DNA of 64,000 bases from Melampsora larici-populina 98AG31 (Eukaryota; Basidiomycota; Pucciniomycetes; Pucciniales; Melampsoraceae). This document shows, piece after piece, positions 9,762 through 22,769 of the stretch. The position numbers and the translations under genes are program-made. Each line of letters opens with the position of its first letter. Within the stretch, counting starts at the first letter, position 1. The DNA is taken from NCBI RefSeq assembly GCF_000204055.1, contig NW_006768766.1:3768160-3832159 (forward strand), read 5' to 3'. A model generated the notes under the pieces. The model was not told where the DNA came from, did no database searches, and saw nothing but the letters and a program-made list of their open reading frames with translations.

Positions 9762-12078
9762 ATGATCAAGAACATTCTTCATTCATCATTCATCATCAAA
9801 CCATCATCAACTTACACTAGAACCATGTCAACTACTTCATCAAAACCAATCGCAATCTTAGCCATCAAACCAGATGGAACTCCATTCCAATCAAACTTAT
9901 CATCATCTTCATCATCATCTCCACATATAAATTCAATTCATCAAAACTGGTCTCATTCAAATCCAAAAGGAAAACCATTCGAAACTAGGATCTTCTATGG
10001 TCCTGATTCTCTTACGGCTGCAATCGGTCTGGGTAAAATTCCAGAAGGAATTTCTGATATTGAAAAAGCTGAAAAAACTAGAAAGTTATCTGCTATTGGT
10101 GCTAAATCGATTAGAGAACATGCTACTGAAGTCTTAGTGGATCCTGTTTGGAGTTCTCATGCTGCTGCTGTTGGTGCAACTCTATCTACGTTTAGTTATG
10201 TAAGTTTTCAATCAAAGGCTCTTCGATGTTGTTTTTTGGTTTTTTCAATTTAACCTGATCAAGATTTATCTTTTTTCTTTTGACTACTCTTCTAGACCGC
10301 CAAAACCAAAAAAGATGCATTAGAGAAAACAAAACCAGTGATCTACAAACCATTAAATGATCAACCCATTCAATTATCAAATGAAAAAGCTTCAGATAAG
10401 CTCATCGAATTGAATTGGTCATCTGGTTTAATCTTTGGTAGAGCTCAAAACTTAGCACGTGAATTAATGGAAACTCCTGCCAATATGATGACTCCTACTG
10501 CTTTTTGTGATCGAATCAAAAAGGAATTTGAAGGGATCTCTAATGTGGAGATTCATGTACGTGATCGAGGTAGGTCCAACGCGATCTTGGTTCATCATTC
10601 ATCATATAAGTCTTTTGTTCACAGAATCCATCTTCTTGATGGTTTGGATTGATTGTAGAATGGGCCGAGGCAAAAGGTATGCGATCTTTCCTCTCGGTGG
10701 CTCGTGGATCAAACGAACCATGCAAGTTCCTCGAAGTCCACTACAAAGGTAGTTCAGGTTCAGGTGCATTTCAACCTTCGGTAGCCTTTGTCGGGAAAGG
10801 TATCACCTTTGGTAAGCCAATCTAATCATTCTCTACCCATACCAATTCTGTGATGGATTCTAACCCAATTTATACTTCTCAATAGATTCTGGTGGGATCT
10901 CCCTTAAGCCAGGTGCCGGTATGAAATTGATGAGAGCCGATATGGGTGGAGCTGCTTGTGTGAATAGTGCAGCTTGGGCCATCGCAAAACTAGAGATTCC
11001 AATTGATTTAATCGTTTGTACTCCACTGACAGGTAAGTTTGAGTCCAAGACCACCTAATCGGATCGGTTCTCATTAAATCAGCTTTATGCTCATCTGTTA
11101 CCCTTTCTCACTATCTTTCAGAAAACATGCCTAGTGGCCACGCGACCAAGCCTGGTGATATCATTTACGCCATGAATGGAAAGAGTATCGAAGGTCAGTT
11201 CATGATCTTCTTTCATCTCTAGAATCCTACTATTCGAAATTGACATCCATTGTCTTCTTACAGTCGATAACACTGATGCTGAAGGTCGACTTGTCCTTGC
11301 CGATGCACTTTACTATGCATCTTCAGTCTACAAGCCTCGCACAGTGATTGGTAAGCCACTTTGTTCCAACTCTCGCGCCTCGATATCTGAGCTCATCCCA
11401 TGATGCCTATAGATTGTGCTACTCTTACAGGGGCCATGATGATCGCGTAAGCTTCTCAAACACGCACTTTAACACTTCTCAACAAATCTAATCAAATCTT
11501 GGTTTGGCTTCCTCAATATGCAGCTTAGGAGAAACATTCTCTGGGGTATTCTCCACTTCAGATAAGTTATGGAATGATTTAGACGCAGCAGGAAAAGCTG
11601 AACATGATCGATTTTGGAGAATGCCATTTGATGATACATATATGGGTCAAATCGACGGTACCAATGCTGATCTTTGTAATACAGGTGGTCGAACAGCTGG
11701 CGTAAGTGACTTTGTCAACTTGTCTGGTTGACTTATCATTTACAAAACAATGGTTCCTTTTGGGATTTATAGTCATGTACTGCTGCGATCTTTTTACGCG
11801 AGTTTGTGGATGGATTGGCTTGTAATGCTACTGGCACCGAAGCTCAAGAAAAGCCTACTGAGGATACAGTTGCATATGCTCATTTGGACATTGGTAAATT
11901 CAAACCAATCTTATCTTTGTGTGATCGAAGAAGAATACTGATCAATCACTCTTGTCTTTGCTTAGCTGGCTCAATGGAATGCACCAAGCCTGAAGGTTAC
12001 AATTTGAAGGGAATGAGTGGAAGACCTGTTCGTGCTTTGATTGAGTATATTCGACAAGAAGCAGCTGGTCGCGCTTGA
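9762..12078 (+). CDS. M17 leucine aminopeptidase
   Basis: Ten exons (9762-10199, 10296-10569, 10659-10811, 10886-11032, 11122-11193, 11264-11350, 11413-11446, 11524-11701, 11773-11893, 11966-12078) encode 538 residues. The metal and catalytic signatures of family M17 are intact: [25 protein letters not shown] and [14 protein letters not shown], which supply the Lys, Asp, Glu and Arg of the two-metal site. The enzyme removes N-terminal residues such as Leu from peptides. Two starts are possible: the ATG at 9762 adds a 21-residue leader of mitochondrial type (basic and hydroxylated), while the ATG at 9825 would give a cytosolic form beginning MSTTSSKP. Dual targeting is therefore possible but unproven. 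All introns are GT-AG. Confidence 0.92.
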
Positions 12079-12404
12079 ATGATTTATGTATAGTTAAATC
12101 ACTTGTTTTTGTAAACCCAGAAAATAAATATGGATGTTCAACCTGATCATGAGGCTATAAACTTGATTCCATAGTTTTGAGCTACTATTTACTATTCAAA
12201 AGTTCAAGATATCTTTATTACAACATGTCCCTCACTTGGTAAACACATATCCATCTATATATGATCCAGTTGATTGGTAAGTCAGTTTTTTGGAGCATGG
12301 CAATCCCATGAAAATGTACCCAGTAAGAATCTCATGCAAATGATCAGATTAAAGTCACATCGAGGGTCATATGATTGACATTGCCGTAATCAATCACATT
12401 CTCT
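12079..12404. other. 3'-to-3' intergenic region
   Basis: Spacer between the convergent aminopeptidase and BUB3 genes; it holds AATAAATA at about 12124 as a possible poly(A) signal and nothing else recognised. Confidence 0.4.
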
Positions 12405-13997
12405 TCATTTCATTTTTGGCTATCAACATCACCCAAATTGTATTAGTATCAATCGCTTTCAAATCAATTAAATGAAGACAAACTTACTTTACAATCATCC
12501 ACCACACTTCTAATAAAGATTGCATTCCTAGGAAGATTAGCAGTAGCCGTTTCATCTAATGGATTTTCATTTCCATCTGCTTTAGATGGTACAGTACCTT
12601 CTTCGTCAATTAAAGAACAACCGATAGCTAATTTAGTTCCATCACAATTAAATGCTAAACTTGAGATCGAAGCAGGATATTTAGGTAACTGTCTTAAACG
12701 TTTCTTGGCTGCTGAATCCCAAATCGAAACCATTGAATCACCACCACCGGTAGCAAATGTTCCGAATCTGATTTAAAGTAAAAGAGGAACCAAAGAGAAA
12801 GAGAAGCAAAAAGTGGTTTGGATGAAATTAGTCAAACAAACAAAGTTTTTGAAGAAAGATTAGTGATTTGAATTTAATGGGTTCGTTCGTATGGGTAGAA
12901 AAGAGATGAATCTTACTGAGGATGAAAGGCTAATGCATTCACAGGATAAATCGTATCTACTTTATCAATCATTTGTCGATGACATTTAAATGCATATTTC
13001 TTGGATTGGATTTCAGTTGAAGTATCAAAAAATTCAACTGCTACTCTTCCTTCAATCGAAGTAGAAGTATAACCTTTCAGAAAAAAAAACAGAAAAAAAA
13101 CAACCAAAGATTAGATATCACTCCCCCCCAAAAAGAAATTGAATATGATGAAACTCGAAATGAAATTAAACTTTACCTTGACCATTCGGCATACATTTAA
13201 TAGATCGAGTCATAAACTTTAAAGAAGATTCTCTTTCTTGTAAAGGAGGAGGAGGCACCAAATTATCAACATGAGATCCATTGAGATGACCTTTTTGATA
13301 AACTTCTCCCACTCTTTCTACCACTTGATTTAACTTTCTTAAATCCCAAATCCATATCTTTCGATTTCCCATAGCTACTACTAATTTATTTTCAGATGTA
13401 TCTAAAGAATAAACTTTGGATGGTAAGTTTGGTAAAACTAAATTAGATGAAGAAGATGATGAGGAGGAGGAGGAGGAGGAGAATAGTCGAGGGTCTTGAA
13501 GGATCACTGAACGATCCCATGATCCGGTGATCAGAATATCAAACTGAGTAGAATAATGTACACATTTCACCGCGTCTTGATGAGTTGAAATCACTCGATT
13601 AGGTCTCGAATGACTACTAGCACTACTAGGACTGTTTTCTAAATCGATTTCTCTAATCCCTCGATCAAGACTACCTGTAAAAGCTTTTCCTTCATTCCTA
13701 CCTGAACCAAAACTGATATCTAAGATAGGTGATGGATGTGGATAAACATAAATCGGATCTATCGAATGATGATCGGTTGATAAGTTAAACAGTTTGACTG
13801 TTTTATCCCATGATGATGTGAGTAATAAGTTTGGATTGCTTGGATGGAATTTAATGGATGAAGTCACATCTTCTGGATTCGTTAATTCGTATTCTGAATA
13901 CCGAAACGCGATTCAACAGTTTTGGTTAGTAGGTTTCTTTTGTTTTGATGAATGGGAATTGGTTGGTAGTGATTGGGTTCATACCTTTGCTAGTCAT
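12405..13997 (-). CDS. BUB3: Mitotic checkpoint WD40 protein Bub3
   Basis: Five exons (13997-13985, 13893-13177, 13073-12917, 12767-12488, 12419-12405) encode 393 residues. The first exon is 13 nt (MTSK plus one base) and the last only codes PKMK and stop. The start of the mature frame ([18 protein letters not shown]) and the diagnostic Bub3 block [12 protein letters not shown] followed by KKYAFKCHR are clear. WD repeats run throughout, with [11 protein letters not shown] and [12 protein letters not shown] as typical examples. Bub3 is a seven-bladed propeller that binds Mad3/BubR1 and Bub1 and recruits them to kinetochores. A poly-Ser insertion of about 12 residues near residue 150 and a low-complexity Ser stretch before it lengthen the protein beyond the usual ~330. 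Confidence 0.9.
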
Positions 13998-14012
13998 CCT
14001 CTTGAATGTTGA

Positions 14013-14776
14013 TAGTACTGGGTTGAATGATGGTGATTGGTTAAAGTAAGTTGGTCAGTAGGATCAAAGTAATCAATCTCGATCTTTCAACTGTCACTCA
14101 CTCAACAAGTGATATCTTACATTTCACACTCCCACTACATCTCACTTTAAACTCCTGTGATCTTGATAAAGTTCATGACATCCAAGTGACACCTTACAAT
14201 GTCATAGCTTTTATGTGAACTAAAGAAATTGATTGTAAACTTCAACCTCCAAGTCTACATGAATTCTCACTATGGCAAGCTAAGCTGCATATTTGGTACA
14301 TGTCAATGAAGTACATAAATATAAAGAGTCTAAAAAGATCTTACTATCAAAAGAATATAAACTTTTCATTAGAAACAGAGACAAAAAAAAGTTGATTTAA
14401 TCTTCACTAGGATTTCTTACTCCGTTCATCATCATCATCAGTCTTTAAAAAGCATGCATCAGAATGATAGTATTAATTAATTAATTGGTTGTTTTTTTGT
14501 ATGTAAGGATTGGTATCAAGAGGAGTAAGAGAAAGGTTCAAAAGTATTGAAGTTTTTAAATTTGATTATAATGATAAAATAAAAAGAAACGAAGAATTGT
14601 TCACTAATCAACAAACAAACAAACAAATAATAAATATATATCGAATTGTTTTTTTCCGCAAGGTTTTCTAATTTAAGAATCAAAACAATAAAACCAGTGA
14701 GCTGATCTAACTGATTGAAAATGAAGGAAAGAATTGAAAGATCCAATGTTCTAAAGTAAGTAAATGTTAAATTTTT
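14013..14776. other. Intergenic, nothing recognised
   Basis: Promoter region of BUB3 and 3' region of the Brl1-like gene. It is AT-rich with a TTAATTAATTAATTAA run near 14470; no gene is seen. Confidence 0.4.
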
Positions 14777-16305
14777 CTATGATAATCGTTTATAAGGTTC
14801 AGAATGGTTTGAAGAACTTGGAATCGGTTTGGGATTATCAAGATGATGATTAGAAGTACCAAAGATAGTTGACGGATCGAATTCTTTTTCTCTTGCCCAA
14901 CTTAATGGAGTCGAATGACCGATTGGTCTTGAAGGTTGTGAAGGAACAAATGAAGAAAATTGATCTGGATTCCATTTAGCTTTATACGAATTCATGGCTA
15001 AATTAGTCACATAAATCCCAGCCGAAATCAGAGAAAGAATGAAAATCTAAATCAACAAAAAACACAAAGATGATCAATCAGTATAAGAATATACATCTTC
15101 CGATTATAAGAAAACAGATGTAAGAGAAACTTTTTTAATCTTACCATCGTTTTCCATGAGATCACATCCACAAATCCATTCATCACTTCTGCAAAGGTTT
15201 CAGCTCCAATCTTTGATTTACTAAGCAAATTAGGATTCTGATTCATACATTTTTCCCATTCGATACAATGTTGTTCAATAAACTTAGTACGTTGAGCAAC
15301 AGGAAAACATCGATTGTTATGATACTCATCAGTACAAATTTGAATTTCTTGACGTAATTGAGTAGTTTGAGCTAATAATCTTGAATTGATATCTGTACGC
15401 ATCATGAGGATGAAATTCATAAATAAGAAAAAGGCCAGTAAGACTAAAGAAGTATTAAAGATCAGTTGTAAATAAACTAATAAGATATAAGGTGTTTCAG
15501 TTGCAAGTTGACTTTTGGGACGGGTCTTGTTAGGATCTGAATTCGAATTCCATCCATGAATGGTAAGATGATTATGTGTTGTAGATCTAGATGATTTAGA
15601 TGGTGAACAAGATCTTCCACGTCGAATGAGAGTACGTGAAGAAGGTCTTTCATCAAGTTGATCATCTTCTGTATCTTGATTAAATGAATCATCATCACTC
15701 TCTACACTCATTTGATTCAATTTAGATCTTAGATTACGTTGTCTTCTTCTTCTTTCTTCATGTTTGACACCATTATGAGAATAAAGTTTAGATGGTGAAG
15801 GAAGACTATCAAGACTAGTATCCGGATCAGTTTCGACATTCGATCGCATCCTATGTTTTAATCCAAATGACTCAGGTTGTAATTTAGTAGGTGATGAAAT
15901 CTTCGTTGGATTAGGTGGAAAGATAAGTCCATCAGGTGGATTAAACAGAAACTTCCCACCACTCGGTTCTAAAGGAGCTTTAGTCACCAAACTCGAAAAC
16001 AAACTGGGTTTAGGTGAAGGTTTGATTTCATTTGGACTTGCTTCCCAATCCATATGTTCATCTTCATAATGAGCTCTTTTCCTTTGTGGTTCTTCTTTGA
16101 TTGAATGAGTTCTGCTAAACCAACTTGTATTAGGTTTTTTTGGATTTGAATCGATTACGTTTGCTGGTTTGATGATGGGTTTGGGTTCGATGAAAGTGGT
16201 TGAAGTGGGAGGTGTTTCATAAGTGAAATCCATTGGAGATTCTTTTGATCTGGTTGAAGTAGGAAGTGATTTTGATTGTGATGAAGGTGGTCTGAAGGGA
16301 TGCAT
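14777..16305 (-). CDS. Brl1/Brr6-type nuclear envelope protein
   Basis: Two exons (16305-15145 and 15046-14777) encode 476 residues. A long hydrophilic N-terminal half, basic and Ser/Pro-rich, is followed near residues 265-390 by the Brl1/Brr6 'di-sulfide bridge nucleocytoplasmic transport' domain: a membrane segment (LVYLQLIFNTSLVLLAFFLF), a lumenal stretch with the four conserved Cys (QICTDEY, NRCFP, EQHCIEWEKC) and a second membrane segment (FILSLISAGIYV) split by the intron. Members act at nuclear pore assembly sites and in nuclear-envelope lipid homeostasis. The gene is divergent from the TBC gene with only 239 bp between start codons, so the two probably share a promoter. Confidence 0.85.
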
Positions 16306-16544
16306 GGCTTGGAGTGGTTCGATGGATTGAGTTGATCGATGAAGTCACTTGGAACTTGAACAAGGAAAGACTAAAAATTCACATTGGATATGAGATGTCA
16401 ATTTACATACAGGGACATGTGTAATATGTAGGACTCGGGCTTTTGTGCAGTATCCGACCCGATGGTGAAGATGATCTCATTTCAGATTGATTCCAATGCC
16501 ATACCAATGCCATCGATCAAGAATCAAGAACCAAGAACAAGAAA

Positions 16545-18734
16545 ATGAAAGAAAACAATCCATCAAATCAAGAAACATCAAGATCAGATTCATTCTCAAG
16601 TTCAATTCAACATGATGATCAAACTATCTTAACTCATCTAGCTACTTTACCAAGCGGATTAGCTCATTCAGATTTAAATCAAACACGATATGAATCTTAT
16701 CTCAAGAACAACAGTCTCCTAACTTCATCCAAAAAGTTAGATGAGCTTTTCAAATCTGGAAAAGGTAATCGACCACACCTCTGGCAAGTTTAATGGGTAC
16801 TTCTTTTGACCCTTTCCTATAATATATATTCAGAAGTTGGCAAAAGATTCATAGGTTTTCTATATTTCACGTACTTTGACTTGATAGCTTATTCATCTCA
16901 TTTATCGTTACTCTTTCTACAGGGCTTTCATAATAGGTGTAGACCCATCGTACGTTGAGAACAAGTTTCAGTAAAAGAAAAATTGAACCTGTCGGAAGTC
17001 TCACACCTATCTCTACAGTGATGCTTTGACTCGACAAGATGATTGGCAAGACCTTGATGCTCATCGGGATGAAGGACAAGTTCAATTGGATGTCAACCGT
17101 TCTTTTGTTCATTATCCTCTTGGTAAGTTTTAACTCTTCATTTCGAACTTGAGCCAATCAAGACCAGCTCACAAATTGAAAGAGAGAATAACGTGAAGAC
17201 TGATTTGATGGATTTTACTTTAGAAATCGAGGATTCAGACAAAGCTCATCTAAGATCACTACTTGAAAATACCATTAGGAGTGTTCTTCGAAGGTTCCCT
17301 AAACTTTGTTATTTCCAAGGATATCACGATGTGGTTTCAATCTTTCTCTTAACGTTTGTTGACCTTAAAGCCCGCACCACTCAACCCACGATCAAAAGCG
17401 AAAGCATGACTTTGAAAGAATCAAAGCCTCTGTATGAGTCTGAACAAATGGAATTACTTAGCTTGGTCGTCAAACGGTTTACGCTGCATCGAATTCGTGA
17501 TAGTATGACCACCAATCTCGATCCCATCATGGGATACTTGAGGTCTGTCTTTGATTCTGAAATTCAACTCTGCCGCATTTCACTAGAGCTATTCATTATT
17601 TTCTAAGAAGCTGATACACTTTTTTATTCTGGCTGGATACTTGGGATGGCGATGCTTATCGATCACAGAGTCACACAGTCTATCTTGACCCAAGAACATC
17701 CTCGTCTGTCATCCATCATTGCCCAAACATCAAATCTACCGCTCTTCTCACTCTCCTGGATCCTCACCCTCACCTCACACGATCTTACTTCATTTGAAGT
17801 CATCTCACGGCTATTCGATTTCCTACTGTGTCATAATCCAATTATGATCTGTTATATTGCCAGTGCGATCTGTTTGACAAAAGTGGATGAGATTGATGAA
17901 TTGATTGCGGAAGCTGAAGAAGAAGGAGAAGTGGACTTTGATATGGTACACTTTATCATGTCCAAGTTACCTAAACTTTACATACCTAGAGAAACTCATC
18001 CTCATCAAGATAGCACTGAGAAAGTCGACTCTGATACGAACCCCGAGCCGAAGATTGATGCTTCAGAGGAACCAGACGCTGTTCGCGAGGTCTCCTCGCA
18101 TGACGAGAAGGTACTTCCACAAGACGAATCAACAGCATCAGACATATCTCAGACGCAATCTCATGAGCGAAATTCATCTGATGTGGCTCCCAATCCTGCA
18201 TCGGATCCATCAAATCACGGTCCCCGGCCAACTCCAGTTTCTCATCAGTCGATAGAAAAACAACCACTCAAACAACAAGACGGTATTTCAGTTGAAGTTA
18301 TCATTCAATCAGCCTTATCACTATATACCCAATATCCACCCAGCCACCCGAATTTGAAACTCCATGAAATCTTAGGACCTAAAAGTTGTTTGTATACATG
18401 GAAAGAAAGTCAATCAAGAGAATTAACAGATCAAGAATCCGAAAAGATATTAAATGAACCGATCGATCAAATCGTTTTACCTGATTTAATTCAATTAAAA
18501 AAAGAAGCGAAAAAGTTGTACAGAAAAAGACAACTTGAAAGATCATTGAGAAGGAAAAGATTGGTTAAAGAGATGATTCGTAGATTGGTTTCTAAGAATG
18601 GAATCTTTACTGGATCGATTCTTATTGGGATCATCTCGATTATTTATTTGAAAAAAGATCATTATAATTCAAGTTTTGGATTCATCGAAGTGTTTGATCA
18701 GTTTAAGTATTGGATCAGTCAAACTTGGTGGTGA
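16545..18734 (+). CDS. TBC-domain RabGAP, TBC1D20/Gyp8 type, membrane anchored
   Basis: Five exons (16545-16783, 16923-16970, 17019-17122, 17224-17542, 17669-18734) encode 591 residues. The first intron uses a GC donor (GCAAGT) and joins to give NRPHLWAFIIGVDPSY, a normal TBC entry; no GT alternative keeps the frame. The signature HRDEGQVQLDVNRSF supplies the catalytic Arg, and LCYFQGYHDVVSIFLL supplies the Gln finger. A charged linker of about 150 residues is inserted after the TBC core. The C-terminus has a basic segment then a single hydrophobic helix (SILIGIISIIYL), so it should be an ER/Golgi tail anchor as in TBC1D20. The family stimulates GTP hydrolysis by Rab1/Ypt1. Divergent from the Brl1-like gene. 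Confidence 0.85.
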
Positions 18735-19271
18735 GTTTGGATGAGCTTAGTTAAAGCAGCGATGATCTATTTTGATGATGTATAATCTTATAATCTATGG
18801 TTTTTATTAAGTTTAAATTTATTACGGTCTGGTGTGTTTTTCTTTATTGTGAAGAATGATACATAGATTTTTGATGTATATACTCTTGTGAATTATATAA
18901 CTTCTCATGTGAAGCAATAAAAGCGCGTGTCAGAATCTCGAGCTGGAATCAACTATTCATCCCTTGACGCAACAAGGAAAGCTTGAGATGATCAAATCGG
19001 TCGAGATGTAATTTTGTGGGTAAAGATTTTTAATAAATCATGACCTTGATGTATCTTTGCAAGCTCTTTGGTCCTTTCAACATCACTATCCATAGGCTTT
19101 TTATAAAAAAACATACAACAAGAAAAGAACAAGGGTATAAAGAAGAAAAATTCTCTTTGAAACTTTCATTGTCAAAAGAAAGAAAACAGACCACGAAATA
19201 TATCCATCCAAAAAATCACCTCAAGACAAATCTATCTAACCAACCAAACCAAAAGCCCAGAAAAAATTCAT
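18735..19271. other. 3'-to-3' intergenic region
   Basis: AT-rich spacer between two convergent genes; nothing recognised. Confidence 0.4.
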
Positions 19272-20067
19272 TCAAACTTCAAGATTCATTTCACCATTTC
19301 TTAATCTTTCTTCTTTAAGTTGTCTATACCTTTTGACCGCCTTTTCTCTTTCTTCTTCAATCCTAATTTTTTGTGAATTGGAAATAGGTAATTTTTTATA
19401 AGATTCAGTTGATAAAAGTTTTTTACATGGTTTTTTTAAATTCATGGGTGGTTCCATTACTATATCATTTAATGAAAACTTTGTAGGTTTAGGTTCGAAT
19501 TCTTTGGTGGTTTGATGAATGATAGGTTCTTCTGTTGGTTTTGATTCGTTTGGATTTGATTTGGTTTTTGGTTTTTTGGTTATGGTTTTGTTTCGTGCTA
19601 GTTTCATTACTGATGAAAGTTTTGGTCTCATGCTTTGTTCTACTCGTCTGTAAACCAATTCATCAAGAAGAATTATTAATATCAAACTCATATTATCAGA
19701 CTCATATAGATATAGTTTTAAGAAACCGACTTAACTGATTAAAATCCGATAATCTTTCACCACTTTCGATCCTTAATTGATCCGATTTAGATTTCTTCAA
19801 TAACCCATTTCTAGATGATTCATCCTTAGACTTTTGATCTTTTTCTTTCATTCTTGCTTTATACTCTTCTCTAATCTTTTCTGAATTTAATATCCTATAC
19901 ATATTCTTAGGCATATCTTTAATTCCATGATTTGTTGATGATGTAGGTGTTCCAATTGATGATTTCTTTTTAGGTGGTCTGGTTCCTAATTTATTGGGTG
20001 GTAAATCATTTCCTTTTTGAAATGATAATTCTTTTCTTATACTTGCTTTGGCTCTTTTATGTGGCAT
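19272..20067 (-). CDS. Small basic nuclear protein, CCDC137-like
   Basis: Two exons (20067-19736, 19647-19272) encode 235 residues, very rich in Lys/Arg/Glu. The N-terminus MPHKRAKASIRKE and the block KNMYRILNSEKIREEYKAR resemble a conserved eukaryotic family of small nucleolar/nuclear proteins that includes CCDC137; the similarity is from memory and modest. The C-terminal part is a charged helix (EEEREKAVKRYRQLKEER). A role in ribosome biogenesis is inference. The gene is divergent from the kelch gene, and their shared upstream region is split by the Tc1-like transposon. Confidence 0.6.
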
Positions 20068-20482
20068 TTGAATGATTCGTTTAAAGTAAGCTTGATCGTG
20101 TTGGAATTGAATAAATGTTTTGGAGTCGTCGTTGTTGTCGTTGGTTTGACCAAAAATTGGATTTCGTACAAAACATAACCAAAATCACACATGTAACTTA
20201 CATACGAATATGCTTATACCTTGAACACCCCTTTCCAAATTTTGTTATTACATTTGCTAGAAATGTTGTCACCTGTGGCACGTTTGCTTCACAGGAATTT
20301 GGCCGCAGCTGCTGCGCAGCTAGTAGTGCTGCGTACAGCTGGTGCAGCGCTCAGCTAGCGCAGTCAACCCACTCTGATCATTGGGAGCAGTGTATGATCA
20401 TCTAAATACTGTTGCCAACACCGCCAGTGACAGCAGATCCTGCATCTCACATTTCCACGATTGTCACATCTGATCAACAAAC

Positions 20483-22183
20483 ATGAAGCACTTAGATCAT
20501 GTGAACCCAATCTTTTTGAACACGAGACAGGATCCAATTTTATTGTCTCCTGACCCATCTGATTCCGAAAATACCCAACTTGTCACTCATCCGGTATGTC
20601 CATGATTCCTGTTCTTCATCTTTCTTCATCTCTGTTGATCAATATGGCTTATTTTGATTATTCTCAAAAGAAGAACTCCAAGATCACGAAACCCAAATCA
20701 TCATCAACCAAACCAACACAAAACTCAGATAACCATGATCCCAGCTTTGCAGTGGTTTTTGATTGTGAAATATATGTTCATGACAAGAAAGAAAGATCAG
20801 GTTTTTTGCGAATCAAGTGCTCCCGTTCCAAGATCAAATGGAATTCAAATGACTTTGACTTGGATGCCCTCAAGAATGAATGTGTAAAATGGGCAACAAG
20901 CGACGCCTCGAAGCGATCAATCACAACAGTATTGAAACAGGAGGTATTTAATAAGAAAACTTTGGGTGTTTGGACTGCGTATATTACTAAAAGCTCATCC
21001 TTCCCCAAGAGAAAGGAATGTCGAGAGGTGTTAAATGATGGAAACATTATGGACTGGGTTCAAGAGGCTTGGAAATCCAAAGCCGAGGTTGGTCTCTCGT
21101 TTGTAGTTCCAAGCCCGATCAAGGTGAAGGCGCAAGCTGAGAAGGTGATTAATTTGTATCTCGCTTTTCTCAGATGGCCTGATTCACACTGACCCATTTT
21201 TAAAACACTTAGGCTGCCCGCACTGATGAGATTACTGCACAGGCTGAACAGAAGCAATTGCGAAACGAGTCTAGGAAGAGGGCAAAGGGGGATGATGAAG
21301 GCAATGATGAGGAAAGTGACCAAGAGGTAAGTTTAGAATCAGTTAATTTTTTTCTTTAAACTTACTCACCCCACTTTCATCTTGAAAGTCAAACCATTCG
21401 AGTGTTTCAAGGAACTCACAAGACGATCCTCAGACGGCCTGGGCGTATTTGCTCCTGAACAAACATGAAATGAATAAAAAAGTCAATGGCCAGTATCCTT
21501 CGATATTTGACCCCGCTGATTCAACTCGCTACTTTGCCTTAACTTGGGATAAGGCTCAAGAATGGGCCAAACATCGAGTAAGACCACTTCTTATGCTCTT
21601 ATAATATCATGGAGCTGATGTTTTTTGTGTGTAGAATGACGATGAGGTCAGCCTCACCCACCCTCCAGCACATTTCAAGTACGATCTCAAAAGGGTGCCT
21701 GGGAAAGAACTTACAACCCCGGATTCAACTGCTGCTTCCACCTCCAATCAATCATTAAACGATGTGATTGCCGGTTTTGTTAACGCCCTGTCGCCTCAAA
21801 AGCCATCTACCAGCGAGAGTGACTCCCAACCCTCAGCTCGACCAACTGGCCCACCAAGTCACAAACGTCAAATGAGTACCGAACGATCTCCACCACCCTC
21901 TTCCCCTACTACCTACAATCCTTCCGATGCCAATGGAATCAACGGCTTTTTCGACTATTGTAGCTTCCCTGCCGAGAAGAAAGACAAGATACAACACATA
22001 TTTGAAGAATTTGAGTTAACTGACCATAGAATGATCAACGAGAATAACTTACCTAGGAAAGATCTTGCCGAGCGAGGTATTTCTAACATGATGATCACTG
22101 GGATTTACTTAGATGCCGACCGATACAGGAAGCGCCGACTTCACCAGCGACAAGAGGCAAAAAGAGCCAGAGCTTCTCTTTAG
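20483..22183 (+). CDS. Accessory protein of the Tc1-like element, SAM-like C-terminus
   Basis: Five exons (20483-20593, 20671-21144, 21213-21326, 21389-21577, 21635-22183) encode 478 residues; a shorter start at 20596 or 20644 is possible if the first intron is not used. I do not recognise a full family. An N-terminal globular part (about residues 50-190) contains VVFDCEIYVHDKKERSG and ends in a Lys/Ala-rich helix. A charged linker with RKRAKG, a second globular block with WAYLLLNKHE and WDKAQEWAKHR, and a Ser/Pro linker follow. The last ~75 residues (FFDYCSFPAEKKDKIQHIFE to DRYRKRRLHQRQEAKR) have the helix pattern of a SAM-like domain followed by a basic tail. By analogy with ORF1 of Harbinger it may bind element ends or partner the transposase; this is inference. 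Confidence 0.7.
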
Positions 22184-22769
22184 AGTAGTCGGCATTTCAG
22201 GAAACTGCTTGGCTTCCCTTTGAATGATCACCCTATCAATCTTGATGATTGTCTCGTCTGTTATTCTGTGACTGACATCTGTGAATGTCTCAACTACTCT
22301 ATTTTGGCCTCGTTTTTTCTCTCTAAAACTTTGTTCAGTCAAATTGTCTTGCAAGCAACAAAAATCTCTTTAGGATCAACCTATTGTCTACTTTCTTTCT
22401 TTTCTCTGGTCTCTTCAACTCGTATTATGAGTGTCAAATATGCTCGTTTTTTTGTTTTTTGTTGTGTTTTTCTTTCTTCTCTAACTTTTCTTGTGTGTGT
22501 CAAATATCTTGTCACTGGCAAAGGCAATTATATCTGGGTTCAATTCCAAACTTTGCAGACTACGGGTTTTGTTAGATAACAATGGCACAAGCATCAAATT
22601 TAAGAGATATGAAATTTTCACTTGATAACAATTCAGACCATCATACACTTTTCTTACAGCCGATCATTCAACAGAGAACCACAACTGAAATGAAAAACAT
22701 TTTTGGATAAAAAAATAAAAGATACAATCAAGCTTCTCCCACGAGCTCATTACATGTACCACCACTTCA

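Noticed and set aside
22220..22579. 119-codon frame between the two Tc1-element genes
   Set aside because: Rich in F/S/L/V with no homology; lies in the shared 3' region of the convergent genes and looks like T-rich UTR.
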